Source: Inquilinus sp. Marseille-Q2685
GTDB taxonomy: Bacteria > Pseudomonadota > Alphaproteobacteria > DSM-16000 > Inquilinaceae
Length of the DNA: 64,000 nucleotides
Assembly: GCF_916619195.1 (NCBI RefSeq)
Contig: NZ_CAKAKL010000009.1
Coordinates: 205,197 to 269,196, forward strand
Direction: 5' to 3'
Within the stretch, counting starts at the first letter, position 1; each line of letters begins with the position of its first letter. This document shows positions 28,263 through 37,046 of this stretch, one piece after another. The translations under genes were made by a program, and so were the position numbers. The notes under the pieces are model-generated. The model searched no databases, was not told the DNA's origin, and worked only from the letters and a program-made list of their open reading frames with translations.

Positions 28263-28976
28263 CAGCGCCTCCTGGTGAGCTTTGGCAAGTTCCGCCATGC
28301 TGGTGAAGCGGAAATCGACCTTGGGCTCGGTCGCCGGCTTCATGGTGGCGCCGAAGCCGCCCTCGGCGTGGCGGCGGTGGATCCAGCAGGTGGCCAGGCC
28401 CGCCGCCGTCGCCGGCTCGTGGTCGTGGAACAGGCTCTCCGCCGTGTGCAGCACCTCGCCCTTGGCGATGCCCATGCCGCCCAGCTTCTCCAGCATGTAG
28501 TCGAAGTTGCGCGCCGACGGCTTGTAGCTGCCGATGTCCTCGGCGGTGAAGATGGCGTCGAACTCGACCTGCAGCCGGACGTTGCTCAGGGCGAAGCTGG
28601 CATTGTCGACATTCGAGAGGATCGCCAGCTTGTAGTACTTCTTCAGGTACTGCAGCGCGCCGGCGGTGTCGGCGAAGGCCGGCCAGTCCTTGATCGAGCG
28701 GCCATAGGCCAGCGCCTCCTCCCAGCTCGCCGCCACGCCCCACTCCTCGGCCAGGCGCTTGTAGACGATCGCCAGCAGCTCGCTGTAGCGCCGCGCCGGG
28801 GTCCAGCGCTGCTGCGCCGATTCGTGCCGGGCATGGGCCTCCAGGATCTGGTCGCGGGTCAGCGGCGCCTTGGCGCGGGCGGTCAGCGGCGCCAGCCCGT
28901 TGACCATGCCGGTCTCCCAGTCGATCAGCGTGCCGTAGCAGTCGAAGGTCAGGATCTTGAAGTCGGTCAGCTTCAT
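28254..28976 (-). CDS. HAD hydrolase, haloacid dehalogenase type II-like
   Basis: A 240-residue haloacid-dehalogenase superfamily enzyme. Motif I is FDCYGTLIDWE with nucleophile Asp ~residue 11, motif II is the ILSNVDN Ser/Asn at ~120, motif III is the Lys in GSYKPSARNFDYML, and the acidic motif IV is in ESLFHDHEPATAAG. These match L-2-haloacid dehalogenase-like proteins. The C-terminus ends QEALRG, with the stop within repeat DNA. A dehalogenase rather than phosphatase role is only suggested by similarity to the type II group. It is divergent from the riboswitch-gbcA region. Confidence 0.85.
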   Translation of the reverse strand: MKLTDFKILTFDCYGTLIDWETGMVNGLAPLTARAKAPLTRDQILEAHARHESAQQRWTPARRYSELLAIVYKRLAEEWGVAASWEEALAYGRSIKDWPAFADTAGALQYLKKYYKLAILSNVDNASFALSNVRLQVEFDAIFTAEDIGSYKPSARNFDYMLEKLGGMGIAKGEVLHTAESLFHDHEPATAAGLATCWIHRRHAEGGFGATMKPATEPKVDFRFTSMAELAKAHQEALRG

Positions 28977-29193
28977 GGCGGGTCTCCGGTTTCGGTCTCC
29001 CCGATTATCCGCGGCCGCGCCGGCAGGGGCTGCGCATTCGCGTTCCGCGGCCGGCAGAGGCTGGCGCGGCGCGGCCGTCCGGCAGCAGAAAATGCCGAGT
29101 CGCAGCCGGTCCGGGATGGGTGTCGCAGCCGCGTCATGGCGTGTCGGCTCTGGAGCGTGCGGGGCCGCGGAGTCGCGCCATGATCCCCGCCAA

Positions 29194-29372
29194 GAGGTGC
29201 CGGCCGATGCCGCCGATCAGAAGCGGCGGGCCGGAGAATTGGGAAGCCGGTGAGACTCCGGCGCTGCCCCCGCAACGGTGACGGCGGTGAAGGTGCGGCA
29301 GGGGCCACTGGAGCGATCCGGGAAGGCGCCGCACCGGGCCGGGAAGCCCGCCGGAGCCCGGAAACCAGCCTC
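29194..29372 (+). ncRNA. Cobalamin riboswitch
   Basis: All core elements of the adenosylcobalamin aptamer are present in order. They are GGGAAGCCGGTGAGACTCCGG and GCTGCCCCCGCAACGGTGA (29261-29282), then GCCACTGG...CCGGGAAGGC. The B12 box AGCCCGGAAACCAGCC follows at 29355-29370. A P1 helix can form between GAGGT (29194) and GCCTC (29368-29372). It lies 125 bp upstream of gbcA on the same strand. In this class bound cobalamin normally switches the downstream gene off. Confidence 0.93.
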
Positions 29373-29497
29373 GACGGAGTCTGTTCGGTGATCGCGGTGG
29401 GCGGTCGGCGGGCATGTTCGCGACGGGCCGGTCCGGTCCCCGAGCGCGCGTACCCGGATGCCACATCTGCGACCGTGCCCAGAGGAGAGGATCGGGT

Positions 29498-30748
29498 ATG
29501 GAAGCGCGTTCGGCCATGTTGATGGATCTGCTCTCCCGCGCGCCGGGCTTCAGCCTGAAGCGGGATTTCTACACCAGCCCCGCCTATCACGCTCTGGACC
29601 TGGAGCACATCTTCTACAAGGAGTGGCTGTTCATCGGCCATGCCTGCGAGGTGACGCGGCCGGGCGATTTCCTGACCGTGCAGATCGGCGAGTATCCGGT
29701 GATCGTGGTGCGCGGCCGCGACCGCGCCATCCGCGCCTTCCACAATGTCTGCCGCCACCGCGGCTCGCGCCTGTGCACCGACGAGCGCGGCTCGCGTCCT
29801 CGCCTGGTCTGCCCCTATCACCAGTGGACCTACGACCTCGAGGGCAAGCTGATCTTCGCCCGCGACATGATGGACGCGATCGACCCGGCCGAATTCGGGC
29901 TGAAGCCGGTGGCCTGCCGCGAGGTCGGCGGCTGGATCTTCCTGTCGCTGGCCGACCAGCCGCGCGACTTCGAGCCGTTCCGGCGCATGGTCGAGCCCTA
30001 CATGGCGCCGCACTTCCTCTCCGAAGCCAAGGTCGCCCACAGCTCGACCATCGTCGAGCGCGGCAACTGGAAGCTGGTGATGGAGAACAACCGCGAATGC
30101 TACCACTGCTCCGGCAACCATCCGGAGCTGTGCCGCGTCTTCTCCGACCAGCCGACCCTGACCAGCGGCCAGAAAGGGATGGAGGAGAACCCGGAGATCC
30201 TCGAGCACTGGCAGAGCTGCGAGGCGATCGGCCTGCCCAGCCGCTACCAGATCTCGGACGACATGCAGTACCGGGTGATGCGGGTGCCGTTCATCAACGA
30301 CGCCCATTCGATGACCATGAGCGGCCAGCCGGCGGTGAGGCGCCTCCTGGCCGACTTCCCGACCACCAGGCTGGGCTCGATGCTGCTGTACCACTACCCG
30401 AACAGCTGGAACCACCTGCTGGCCGACCATGCGCTGAGCTTCCGCATCCTGCCGATCAGCCCGACCGAGACCGAGGTCACCACCAGATGGCTGGTGCACA
30501 AGGACGCGGTCGAGGGTGTCGACTACGACCTGCAGGCGCTGACCGAGGTGTGGACCGCGACCAATGACGAGGACCGCCGCATCGTCGAGGAGAACCAGCG
30601 CGGCATCCTGTCCCCGGCCTATGAGCCCGGGCCGTATTCGCGGATGCATGAGGGCGCGGTGATCCAGTTCGTCGACTGGTACGCCGACACCATCACCCGC
30701 CGGCTCGGCGGCGGCACCGCCGCCACCCCGATCCGCGACGTGGCGTAA
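29498..30748 (+). CDS. gbcA: Rieske oxygenase, glycine betaine demethylase GbcA-like
   Basis: A 416-residue Rieske non-heme iron oxygenase. The Rieske cluster ligands are Cys-x-His in NVCRHRGSRLC (~85-87) and Cys-x2-His in CPYHQW (~105-108). The mononuclear iron ligands lie in NNRECYHCSGNHPELC (~205), with the catalytic Asp further on. The overall match is to GbcA, which oxidatively demethylates glycine betaine to dimethylglycine plus formaldehyde. The ATG at 29498 is 8 bases after AGAGGAGAGG. Its reductase gene follows 12 bp downstream. A cobalamin riboswitch lies in its leader, which is unusual for a B12-free enzyme. Stachydrine or carnitine demethylase are alternatives. Confidence 0.82.
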   Translation: MEARSAMLMDLLSRAPGFSLKRDFYTSPAYHALDLEHIFYKEWLFIGHACEVTRPGDFLTVQIGEYPVIVVRGRDRAIRAFHNVCRHRGSRLCTDERGSRPRLVCPYHQWTYDLEGKLIFARDMMDAIDPAEFGLKPVACREVGGWIFLSLADQPRDFEPFRRMVEPYMAPHFLSEAKVAHSSTIVERGNWKLVMENNRECYHCSGNHPELCRVFSDQPTLTSGQKGMEENPEILEHWQSCEAIGLPSRYQISDDMQYRVMRVPFINDAHSMTMSGQPAVRRLLADFPTTRLGSMLLYHYPNSWNHLLADHALSFRILPISPTETEVTTRWLVHKDAVEGVDYDLQALTEVWTATNDEDRRIVEENQRGILSPAYEPGPYSRMHEGAVIQFVDWYADTITRRLGGGTAATPIRDVA

Positions 30749-30760
30749 GGGCGGCGGGAC

Positions 30761-31834
30761 GTGCCCGGCCCTCTGACCGCCACGCCGAAGCTGTGGAACG
30801 CGAAGACCGCGCGGCTGCGCTGCATCGGCATCCGCGAGGAGGCGCCGGACGTCCGCACCTTCCGCTTCGAGGCGGAGGACGGCAGCTGGTTCTCCTACCG
30901 CCCCGGCCAGTTCGTGACGCTGGAGCTGCCGGTGGGGGCGGAGCCGGTGCTGCGCACCTACACCCTGGCCTCGACCCCGTCGCGGCCGCACCACGCCAAG
31001 ATCACCGCCAAGGTGCAGCCGGGCAGCGTCGCCACCCGCTGGCTGTTCGACCGGCTCAAGGTCGGCGACGCGCTGACGGCGCATGGCCCATCCGGCCGCT
31101 TCTCGCTGCTCGACCACCCGGCCGAGCGCTACCTGTTCCTGTCGGCCGGCAGCGGCGCCACGCCGATGATGTCGATGGCGCGCTGGCTGTTCGATACCGC
31201 GCCGCAGACCGACGTGGTCTATGTCCATTTCGCCCGGCGGCCGCAGGACCTGCTGTTCCGGTCGGAGCTCGGCTACATGGCCGAGGCGGCGTCCGGCCTG
31301 CGCCTGCGCTTCGTCGTCACCGGCGCGCCGGCGGGCGAGGGCTGGGCCAGCGGCCGGCTGGAGCGGGCGCTGCTGTCCGCCCTGTGCCCGGATTTGGCCG
31401 GGCGGACGGTGTTCTGCTGCGGCCCGGACCGGTTCATGGACGCGGCCAGGCGCGTGGCGGGCGAACTCGGCGTGCCAGCGGCGCGCTGGCATGAGGAGAG
31501 CTTCGGCGCCACCCCGGCGCCAGTGCCCGTCGCGGCCCCGGTCGCGCCGCCGCCCGCGCCGGCGGGGGAGGGGATGCAGGTAGCCTTCACCCGTTCCGGC
31601 CGCAGGGCGGCGGTGCTGCCGGGCCAGACCGTGCTGGAGGCGGCGGAGGGCTGCGGCCTGCGCATCCCGACCGCCTGCCGCCAGGGCCTCTGCGGCACCT
31701 GCCTGGTGCGCAAGCTGAAGGGCGAGGTGCGGATGGAGCACAATGGCGGCATCGCCGACGACGAGATCGCCGAAGGCTGGATCCTCGCCTGCTGTTCCCA
31801 GCCCGAGACCGCGCTGGTCGAGGTGGAGGTTTAG
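30761..31834 (+). CDS. gbcB: Hybrid-cluster-type NAD(P)H:ferredoxin oxidoreductase, GbcB-like
   Basis: A 357-residue reductase partner of the Rieske oxygenase. It has an N-terminal FAD domain (FRPGQ-type motif SYRPGQFVTLELP and RTYTLAS) and an NAD(P) domain (LFLSAGSGATPMMSMARWL; FCCGPDRFMDAARR). After a Pro/Ala linker (~250-265) comes a C-terminal plant-type [2Fe-2S] ferredoxin domain with CRQGLCGTC and a final Cys in LACCSQP. The order FAD-NAD-2Fe-2S is that of GbcB. It starts 12 bp after gbcA, possibly from GTG (30761), and would share the riboswitch leader. It converges with a quinone-oxidoreductase-like gene (4-bp gap). Confidence 0.82.
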   Translation: MPGPLTATPKLWNAKTARLRCIGIREEAPDVRTFRFEAEDGSWFSYRPGQFVTLELPVGAEPVLRTYTLASTPSRPHHAKITAKVQPGSVATRWLFDRLKVGDALTAHGPSGRFSLLDHPAERYLFLSAGSGATPMMSMARWLFDTAPQTDVVYVHFARRPQDLLFRSELGYMAEAASGLRLRFVVTGAPAGEGWASGRLERALLSALCPDLAGRTVFCCGPDRFMDAARRVAGELGVPAARWHEESFGATPAPVPVAAPVAPPPAPAGEGMQVAFTRSGRRAAVLPGQTVLEAAEGCGLRIPTACRQGLCGTCLVRKLKGEVRMEHNGGIADDEIAEGWILACCSQPETALVEVEV

Positions 31835-31838
31835 CCGG

Positions 31839-32420
31839 CTACAGCCGCTCCGCCGCCGCGACCACCTTGGCCAGGAAGGCGTTGCGGTCGGCGTCGCTGG
31901 CCCGGTTCATGCCGTAGAGGGCGAGGTAGCGCACCGGCGCCCAGGGGCGGATCAGTCCGCGCAGCCAGCGCCGCACCAGCTTGCGCGGCGGGTCGCCCAT
32001 CAGCAGCGACGCCCAGCGCGTGCCGCCATAGGAGACCACGGCGGTCAGACTCCGGATGTGCTGCAGATTCGGATAGGCCCGGCCGTCGCGCATGACAAAG
32101 GACACGCCGGGCAGCATCACCCGGTCGAACCAGCCCTTCAGGATCGCCGGGAAGCCGAAATTCCACACCGGCGCCATGATCACCAGCGCCTCGGCCCGCA
32201 GCAGCCGGTCGACATGGGATTCCACCGGCCGGCGGTTGGCCGACAGATCGTGGTACTGCAGCCGCTCCTCCCGGGTCAGGATCGGATCGAAGCCCGCGGC
32301 ATAGAGGTCGCAGTCGTCGACCTCGTGCCCGGCCCGACGCAGCGCGTCGACCATCGCCTGGTGCAGCGCGGCGTGGAAGCTGGTCTCGACCGGATGCGCG
32401 AACAGCACCAGCACGCGCAT
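31839..32420 (-). CDS. NAD(P)H-dependent flavin oxidoreductase (NQO/KefF-like)
   Basis: A 193-residue flavodoxin-like protein. It has MRVLVLFAHPVETSFHAALH at the N-terminus (phosphate-binding loop), APVWNFGFPAILKGWFDRVMLPG (the hallmark FMN/FAD motif of the NQO1/MdaB group), and TAVVSYGGTRW. Such enzymes reduce quinones with two electrons in the cytoplasm, protecting against redox cycling. It converges with gbcB. No regulator is adjacent. The family is certain and the substrate unknown. Confidence 0.87.
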   Translation of the reverse strand: MRVLVLFAHPVETSFHAALHQAMVDALRRAGHEVDDCDLYAAGFDPILTREERLQYHDLSANRRPVESHVDRLLRAEALVIMAPVWNFGFPAILKGWFDRVMLPGVSFVMRDGRAYPNLQHIRSLTAVVSYGGTRWASLLMGDPPRKLVRRWLRGLIRPWAPVRYLALYGMNRASDADRNAFLAKVVAAAERL

Positions 32421-32455
32421 CGGTCAGGTTCCGCCGGGCGGAGAGGCCGGAGCCG

Positions 32456-32587
32456 CCCCCTCACCCGAAATCGCTGCGCGATTTCGACCTCTCCCCGGGG
32501 GAGAGGTGAACGAGTGCCGCGTCTCTTCCCCTCTCCTCGGGGAGAGGGAGGGACCCATTCGCGTTGGCGAATGGGAGGGTGAGGGGG
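32456..32587. repeat. Intergenic palindromic repeat, family A (copy 2)
   Basis: An inverted, near-identical copy of the 2515-2644 element. CCCCTCACCCGAAATCGCTG begins the left end and GGTGAGGGGG ends the right. The variable hairpin here is CCATTCGC-GTTG-GCGAATGG. It lies between two minus-strand genes, upstream of the quinone oxidoreductase. Confidence 0.8.
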
Positions 32588-32617
32588 ACGGCGCCGGCCA
32601 ATAAGGACGAACCATCC

Positions 32618-34024
32618 TCACCCCGTCGCCTGCAGCCCCGGGAACAGGTAGATGCGGCCGGAGTTCAGGTCGTAATCCGGGTCGTCCCAGCCGATCATCT
32701 TGCCGGGGTTCAGCAGGCCGCGCGGGTCGGTCTCGCGCTTGAACTCCAGCTGCACCGCGTCGGTGCGCTTCATCCCGCCCTCCTCCAGCGTGTAGCGGTG
32801 CGGGTTGAAGATAAGGCAGCCATGGTCCTCGTGGATGCGGATGATCTCGTCCAGCCGCTCCTCGGTGGTGAAGCGCACGATCGGCAGGCCGGAGCAGGTA
32901 ACGTTGCCGTCGAAGCGGATCACCTCGAGATGCCCCGGCACCTCGTCGCCGAAGATCCGGGTCATCTCCTCGACCAGCCGCAGATGGTCGGGGAAGGGGT
33001 ACAGCACCTGCAGATAGGTGATGGTCGGATCGATCTTGATCGCCCGCAGCGTGGTGTGGTTCCAGGTCAGCTCGTAGAGCGGCGGCAGGCCGCGCTTCTC
33101 CTGGTCCGTCGCGGTGTCGGCGCGGAACAGCACCTCGCCCTTCGACCGCTTCATGAAGGCCTCGAAGCCGCCCATGGCGAAGTCGGCCACCATCAGCAGC
33201 GCCACCGACTGGTCGCGGCGGATAAACTTCCGGTGCTTCAGGAAATAGTCGTGCGGCACCGGGGCGGCGACCGGCGCGATCTCCTTCAGCAGCAGCCCGT
33301 CGGCCCGGCCGATCTCCTCGCAGAAGCGGACCGCGTCCATCCAGTCGTCGAAGCCGACGACGACGTCCACCCACTCCGGCGCCGCGGCCAGCGGGATCTC
33401 GACTTCGGTGATGATGCCGTTGGTGCCGTAGGCGTGCAGCGCCTTCAACAGGTCCTCGCCGGTCAGGTCGAGGATGCGCGGCTCCGCCTCCATGGTCACG
33501 AGCCGCACCCGCATGACGTTGCCGAGGTTGCGCAGGCCGCCCCAGCGGATCGACCCGACGCCGCCGGAGCCGCCGGCCAGGAAGCCGCCGATCGTCGCCA
33601 TCCGGTAGGTGGAGGGGAACAGCCGCATCTCCTGCCCGACCCGGGCCCGGGTCTGCACGTCCATCTGGGCCAGCACGGCGCCGGCCTCGGCCGCCACCGC
33701 GCCGGGGCGGATCGCGGTGACCCGGTTCATCCGCGCCAGGTTCAGCACCATGCCGCCCGACAGCGGCATGGCCTGGCCGTAATTGCCGGTGCCGGCGCCG
33801 CGCGGCGTCACCGGCACGCCATGGGCATAGGCGGCCTTCAGCGCCTGCACCACCTCGGCTTCCGAGGTCGGGGAGACGACGAGGTCGCCGGTGACATGCT
33901 CCAGCTGCCGCTTCAGCACCGGCGAGTACCAGAAGAAATCCTGGCTCTTCTGCTTCACCAGCACCGGGTCGTCGGTGACCCGCAGCCCCTCCAGGTCGCG
34001 CTTCAGCGCCGTGAGGTCGGTCAT
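32618..34024 (-). CDS. FAD-binding oxidase of the GlcD/VAO family
   Basis: A 468-residue flavoprotein of the vanillyl-alcohol-oxidase/GlcD superfamily. The FAD-binding PCMH domain includes VTPRGAGTGNYGQAMPLSGG and TIGGFLAGGSGGVGSIRWGG. The C-terminal domain ends with NPHRYTLEEGGMKRT and DPRGLLNPGKMIGW, which contacts the flavin. Relatives oxidise 2-hydroxy acids or similar alcohols. Its ATG overlaps the stop of the amidohydrolase gene (4 bp). It is the last gene of an ABC transporter-amidohydrolase operon and probably oxidises a breakdown product of the imported N-compound. That role is inferred. Confidence 0.85.
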   Translation of the reverse strand: MTDLTALKRDLEGLRVTDDPVLVKQKSQDFFWYSPVLKRQLEHVTGDLVVSPTSEAEVVQALKAAYAHGVPVTPRGAGTGNYGQAMPLSGGMVLNLARMNRVTAIRPGAVAAEAGAVLAQMDVQTRARVGQEMRLFPSTYRMATIGGFLAGGSGGVGSIRWGGLRNLGNVMRVRLVTMEAEPRILDLTGEDLLKALHAYGTNGIITEVEIPLAAAPEWVDVVVGFDDWMDAVRFCEEIGRADGLLLKEIAPVAAPVPHDYFLKHRKFIRRDQSVALLMVADFAMGGFEAFMKRSKGEVLFRADTATDQEKRGLPPLYELTWNHTTLRAIKIDPTITYLQVLYPFPDHLRLVEEMTRIFGDEVPGHLEVIRFDGNVTCSGLPIVRFTTEERLDEIIRIHEDHGCLIFNPHRYTLEEGGMKRTDAVQLEFKRETDPRGLLNPGKMIGWDDPDYDLNSGRIYLFPGLQATG

Positions 34025-35358
34025 GCCTGCTCTCCTTCGGGCGCCAGCAGCGCGTCCAGCTCGCGGTAGTCCGGCGGGGTGGTGTCGATCGCCCGGCCGT
34101 TCCGGACCACGATCCGGTCGGCCTGGGGGCGGGACAGCAGCTCGGTCCAGCTGCGGGCGCGCAGCAGCACCAGGTCGGCGCCGCCGCCCGCGGCCAGGCG
34201 GCCGAGATCGGGCCGGCCCAGCACGGCGGCCGGGGTCGCGGTCACCGCCCGCGGCCAGTCGCCGACCGGGTGGTCGAGATGCAGGATGCGCGTCGCCTGG
34301 GCGTAGACCTCAAGCGCGTCGAGATCGCCATAGGCGTAGAACGGGTCGCGGGTGTTGTCGGAGGACACCATGACGGGAATGCCGCGCGCCTTCATCTCGT
34401 GCAGCAGCGTCACGCCGCGCCAGCGTGGCGTGGTCCCGGCCTTTCGGTCCTGCAGATACATGTTGCACATCGGCAGCGACACCACGGCGAGGCCGGCCTC
34501 GGCCACCAGGTCCAGCGTGCGGTCAATGACGTCGTCCGGCTGCCGGGCCAGGGAGCAGCAATGGCCGACCAGCACCCGGCCGCGGAAGCGGTGGCGGATC
34601 GCGGCCTCGGCGATCAGCGCCAGCGACCGCACCGCCGGGTCGCCGGTCTCGTCGGCATGGACGTCGAGGTCGAGGCCGTGCTCGATCGCATGGCGGAACA
34701 GCCGGTCGATGCCGGCCTCCAGCCCCGGCACCGGATAGGCGACGGCGCCGAGAATGCCGCCATGGGCGCGCACGGTGCGGCTGAGGTCGTCGAAATACGC
34801 ATCCTCCAGCACCCGGTCGATGCCGACCAGGGCCGAGCCCTGCAGCTCAATCCGCCCGGCCCATTCGTCCCGCAGCGCGGCGAAGACCGGCCAGGAGACG
34901 CCGTGCTGCGGCGGGTCGCTGTCGATATGGGTGCGGATCAGCCTTGTGCCGTGGGCGAAGGCGCAGCGCAGGCTGAACTCCATCCGCGCCCGCACATCCG
35001 CCGCCGACCAGTGTGCCGCCCGGTCCGCCCGCACGGCGGCGAGCGCACCGTCGAAGCTGCCGTCCGGGTTCGGCCCGCGCGGCCAGATATGCCCCTTGTC
35101 GAGATGGGTGTGCGCCTCGACCAGGGCCGGCCACACCATGCCGCGGTCCAGGTCCAGCGCCGGCAGCGCCGCGCCGTCGGGGTCGGGGCCGCCGGCCGGG
35201 CGGATCGCGGCCAGCGTGCCGCCGTCGATGGTCAGGTCGGCCCGCGCCAGCCCGTCGCGGTCCGGCGCCAGATCCGTGCCCTCGACCAGGCAGGCCGGCA
35301 CGGTGGCGTTGGTCAGCCGGTAGCGCCGGGCGTCCGGCAGGACAGCAAAACCGGGCAT
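34021..35358 (-). CDS. Amidohydrolase, cytosine deaminase-like
   Basis: A 445-residue metal-dependent hydrolase of the CodA/AtzC-type amidohydrolases. The HxH metal site is EAHTHLDKG (~85), a catalytic Glu is in HADETGD (~235), a metal His in GHCCSLA, and the catalytic Asp in VSSDNTRDPFYAYGD. This set matches cytosine deaminase and related N-heterocycle deaminases. The length (~430 in E. coli CodA) fits. It starts 2 nt after the permease stop and overlaps the FAD oxidase gene. The transported compound is therefore probably a pyrimidine-like or other cyclic amine/amide. The exact substrate is not predictable. Confidence 0.82.
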   Translation of the reverse strand: MPGFAVLPDARRYRLTNATVPACLVEGTDLAPDRDGLARADLTIDGGTLAAIRPAGGPDPDGAALPALDLDRGMVWPALVEAHTHLDKGHIWPRGPNPDGSFDGALAAVRADRAAHWSAADVRARMEFSLRCAFAHGTRLIRTHIDSDPPQHGVSWPVFAALRDEWAGRIELQGSALVGIDRVLEDAYFDDLSRTVRAHGGILGAVAYPVPGLEAGIDRLFRHAIEHGLDLDVHADETGDPAVRSLALIAEAAIRHRFRGRVLVGHCCSLARQPDDVIDRTLDLVAEAGLAVVSLPMCNMYLQDRKAGTTPRWRGVTLLHEMKARGIPVMVSSDNTRDPFYAYGDLDALEVYAQATRILHLDHPVGDWPRAVTATPAAVLGRPDLGRLAAGGGADLVLLRARSWTELLSRPQADRIVVRNGRAIDTTPPDYRELDALLAPEGEQA

Positions 35359-35360
35359 GC

Positions 35361-36227
35361 TCAGTTCTCCCGCCGGATCGCGCTTTCATGCCAGCGCCGC
35401 AGCAGCAGATGCGACACCAGGCTGGTCAGGGCGAAGATGGCCAGGCCGGTCAGGGTGATCAGGATCAGCGCCGCGAACAGCCGCGGCACGTTCAGCCGGC
35501 GCCCGGCCTCCAGGATGCGGAAGGCCAGGCCGGACTGGGCGCCGGCCGACCCGGCCGCGAACTCCGCCACCACCGACCCGATCAGCGCGAGGCCGCCGCC
35601 GATGCGCAGGCCGGTGGCGAAATAGGGCAGCGACGCCGGGATGCGCAGATGCAGCAGCGACTGCCAGCGCGACGCGCCATACAGCTCGAACAGGTTCAGC
35701 AGGTTGTGGTCGGTGCTCTTCAGCCCCTGGGTCATGTTCGACAGGATCGGGAAGAAGGCGACGATGAAGGCGCAGATCAGCAGCACCGATTCGGTCGACG
35801 GCGCGTAGATGATGATCAGCGGCGCGATCGCCACGATCGGCGTCACCTGCAGCACCACGGCATAGGGGTAGAAGGCCAGCTCCAGCCAGCGCGACTGGAC
35901 GAACAGGATGGCCAGCGCCACGCCGCCGACCAGCGCCGCGGCCAGGGCGGCGAAGGTGATGGTCAGCGTCACCGCCAGGGCCGAGGACAGGATCGGCCAG
36001 TCGCTCACCATCGTGGCCGCCACCTCGGTCGGCGCCGGCAGGATGTAGCGCGGCACCTGATAGGCGGTGACGTACCACTGCCACAGCGCCACGAAGGCGG
36101 CGAAGGCGGTCACCGGCACAGCGATCCGCGCCGCCAGCGCCCGGATGCGGCCGGGGTCGGCCCGCCGGGCCTCGGCGATGGCGGCCTCGTCCTCGGCCGC
36201 GCCGGTCTGCAACTCGATCTCAGTCAT
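35361..36227 (-). CDS. ABC transporter permease (SsuC/TauC/ThiX type)
   Basis: A 288-residue inner-membrane permease with about six hydrophobic segments (e.g. VTAFAAFVALWQWYV, LIGSVVAEFAAG). The EAA-type loop LHLRIPASLPYFATGLRIGGG contacts the ATPase. It belongs to the BPD_transp_1 nitrate/sulfonate/pyrimidine-precursor group. The ATG at 36227 overlaps the ATPase stop by 4 bp. It is part of an importer operon with the ATPase, the NMT1-like binding protein and catabolic enzymes. Confidence 0.9.
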   Translation of the reverse strand: MTEIELQTGAAEDEAAIAEARRADPGRIRALAARIAVPVTAFAAFVALWQWYVTAYQVPRYILPAPTEVAATMVSDWPILSSALAVTLTITFAALAAALVGGVALAILFVQSRWLELAFYPYAVVLQVTPIVAIAPLIIIYAPSTESVLLICAFIVAFFPILSNMTQGLKSTDHNLLNLFELYGASRWQSLLHLRIPASLPYFATGLRIGGGLALIGSVVAEFAAGSAGAQSGLAFRILEAGRRLNVPRLFAALILITLTGLAIFALTSLVSHLLLRRWHESAIRREN

Positions 36228-37045
36228 CGCTGCCCCGCCGCCCCCATGATCGCCCGCATCAGCGCGTCCGACACGGTGCGGCAGCGCTCGTTGTAGGGCG
36301 TGGACATCCGGTATTCGTTGCCGCGCGGATAGGAGGCGTCCACCGCCACCTCCTCGATCACCCGGCCCGGCCGCGCCGCCATCACCACGATCCGCGACGA
36401 CAGGTAGACGGATTCGAACACCGAATGGGTGACGAAGACGATAGTCCAGTTCTGCCCCTGCCACAGCCGCAGCAGGTCGTCGTTCAGCTTGATCCGGGTG
36501 ATCTCGTCCAAGGCCGCAAAGGGCTCGTCCATCAAGAGCAGCTTCGGCCGTGTGACCAGGGCCCGGGCGATCGACACCCGCATCTTCATGCCGCCCGACA
36601 GCTCGCGCGGATAGGCGCCGGCGAAGCGGTCGAGCCCGACCATCGCCAGCGCCTCCATCACCCGGTCGCGCGCCGCCGCCCGCGACAGGCCCTTCAGCCG
36701 CAGCGGCAGCCAGACATTCCTGAACACCGTGGCCCAGGGCATCAGCGTCGGCTCCTGGAACACGAAGCCGACCTCGCCGTCCGTCGCGGCGCGGCCCCCG
36801 TTCGGCCAGCGGATCGCGCCGGCGGAGGGCGCGCCGAGGCCCGCGATCAGCCGCAGCGCCGTCGACTTGCCGCAGCCGGAGGGGCCGAGCAGGCTGACGA
36901 ACTCCCCCTCCCGGATGTCGAGCGTCATGGCGGAGAGGGCGAGGGTGCCGCTGGCGAAGCGCTTCGACACCCCGTCCAGCGACACCAGCACCCGGCCGCC
37001 CTCGGCGGCGTTCTGCCCGGGCGTGGCCAAGGCGACCGAATCCAC
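36224..37045 (-). CDS. ABC transporter ATP-binding protein (SsuB/TauB/ThiZ type)
   Basis: A 273-residue cytoplasmic ATPase. Walker A is LLGPSGCGKSTALR (~50), the Q-loop is VGFVFQEPTLMPWATV, the signature is LSGGMKMRVSIARAL, Walker B is LLLMDEPFAALDE, and the H-loop is VFVTHSVFES. The sequence supports a GTG start at 37045, immediately after the binding-protein stop (1-nt gap); longer frames run back into that gene. It energises the importer of this operon. Confidence 0.9.
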   Translation of the reverse strand: MDSVALATPGQNAAEGGRVLVSLDGVSKRFASGTLALSAMTLDIREGEFVSLLGPSGCGKSTALRLIAGLGAPSAGAIRWPNGGRAATDGEVGFVFQEPTLMPWATVFRNVWLPLRLKGLSRAAARDRVMEALAMVGLDRFAGAYPRELSGGMKMRVSIARALVTRPKLLLMDEPFAALDEITRIKLNDDLLRLWQGQNWTIVFVTHSVFESVYLSSRIVVMAARPGRVIEEVAVDASYPRGNEYRMSTPYNERCRTVSDALMRAIMGAAGQR

Positions 37046-37046
37046 C

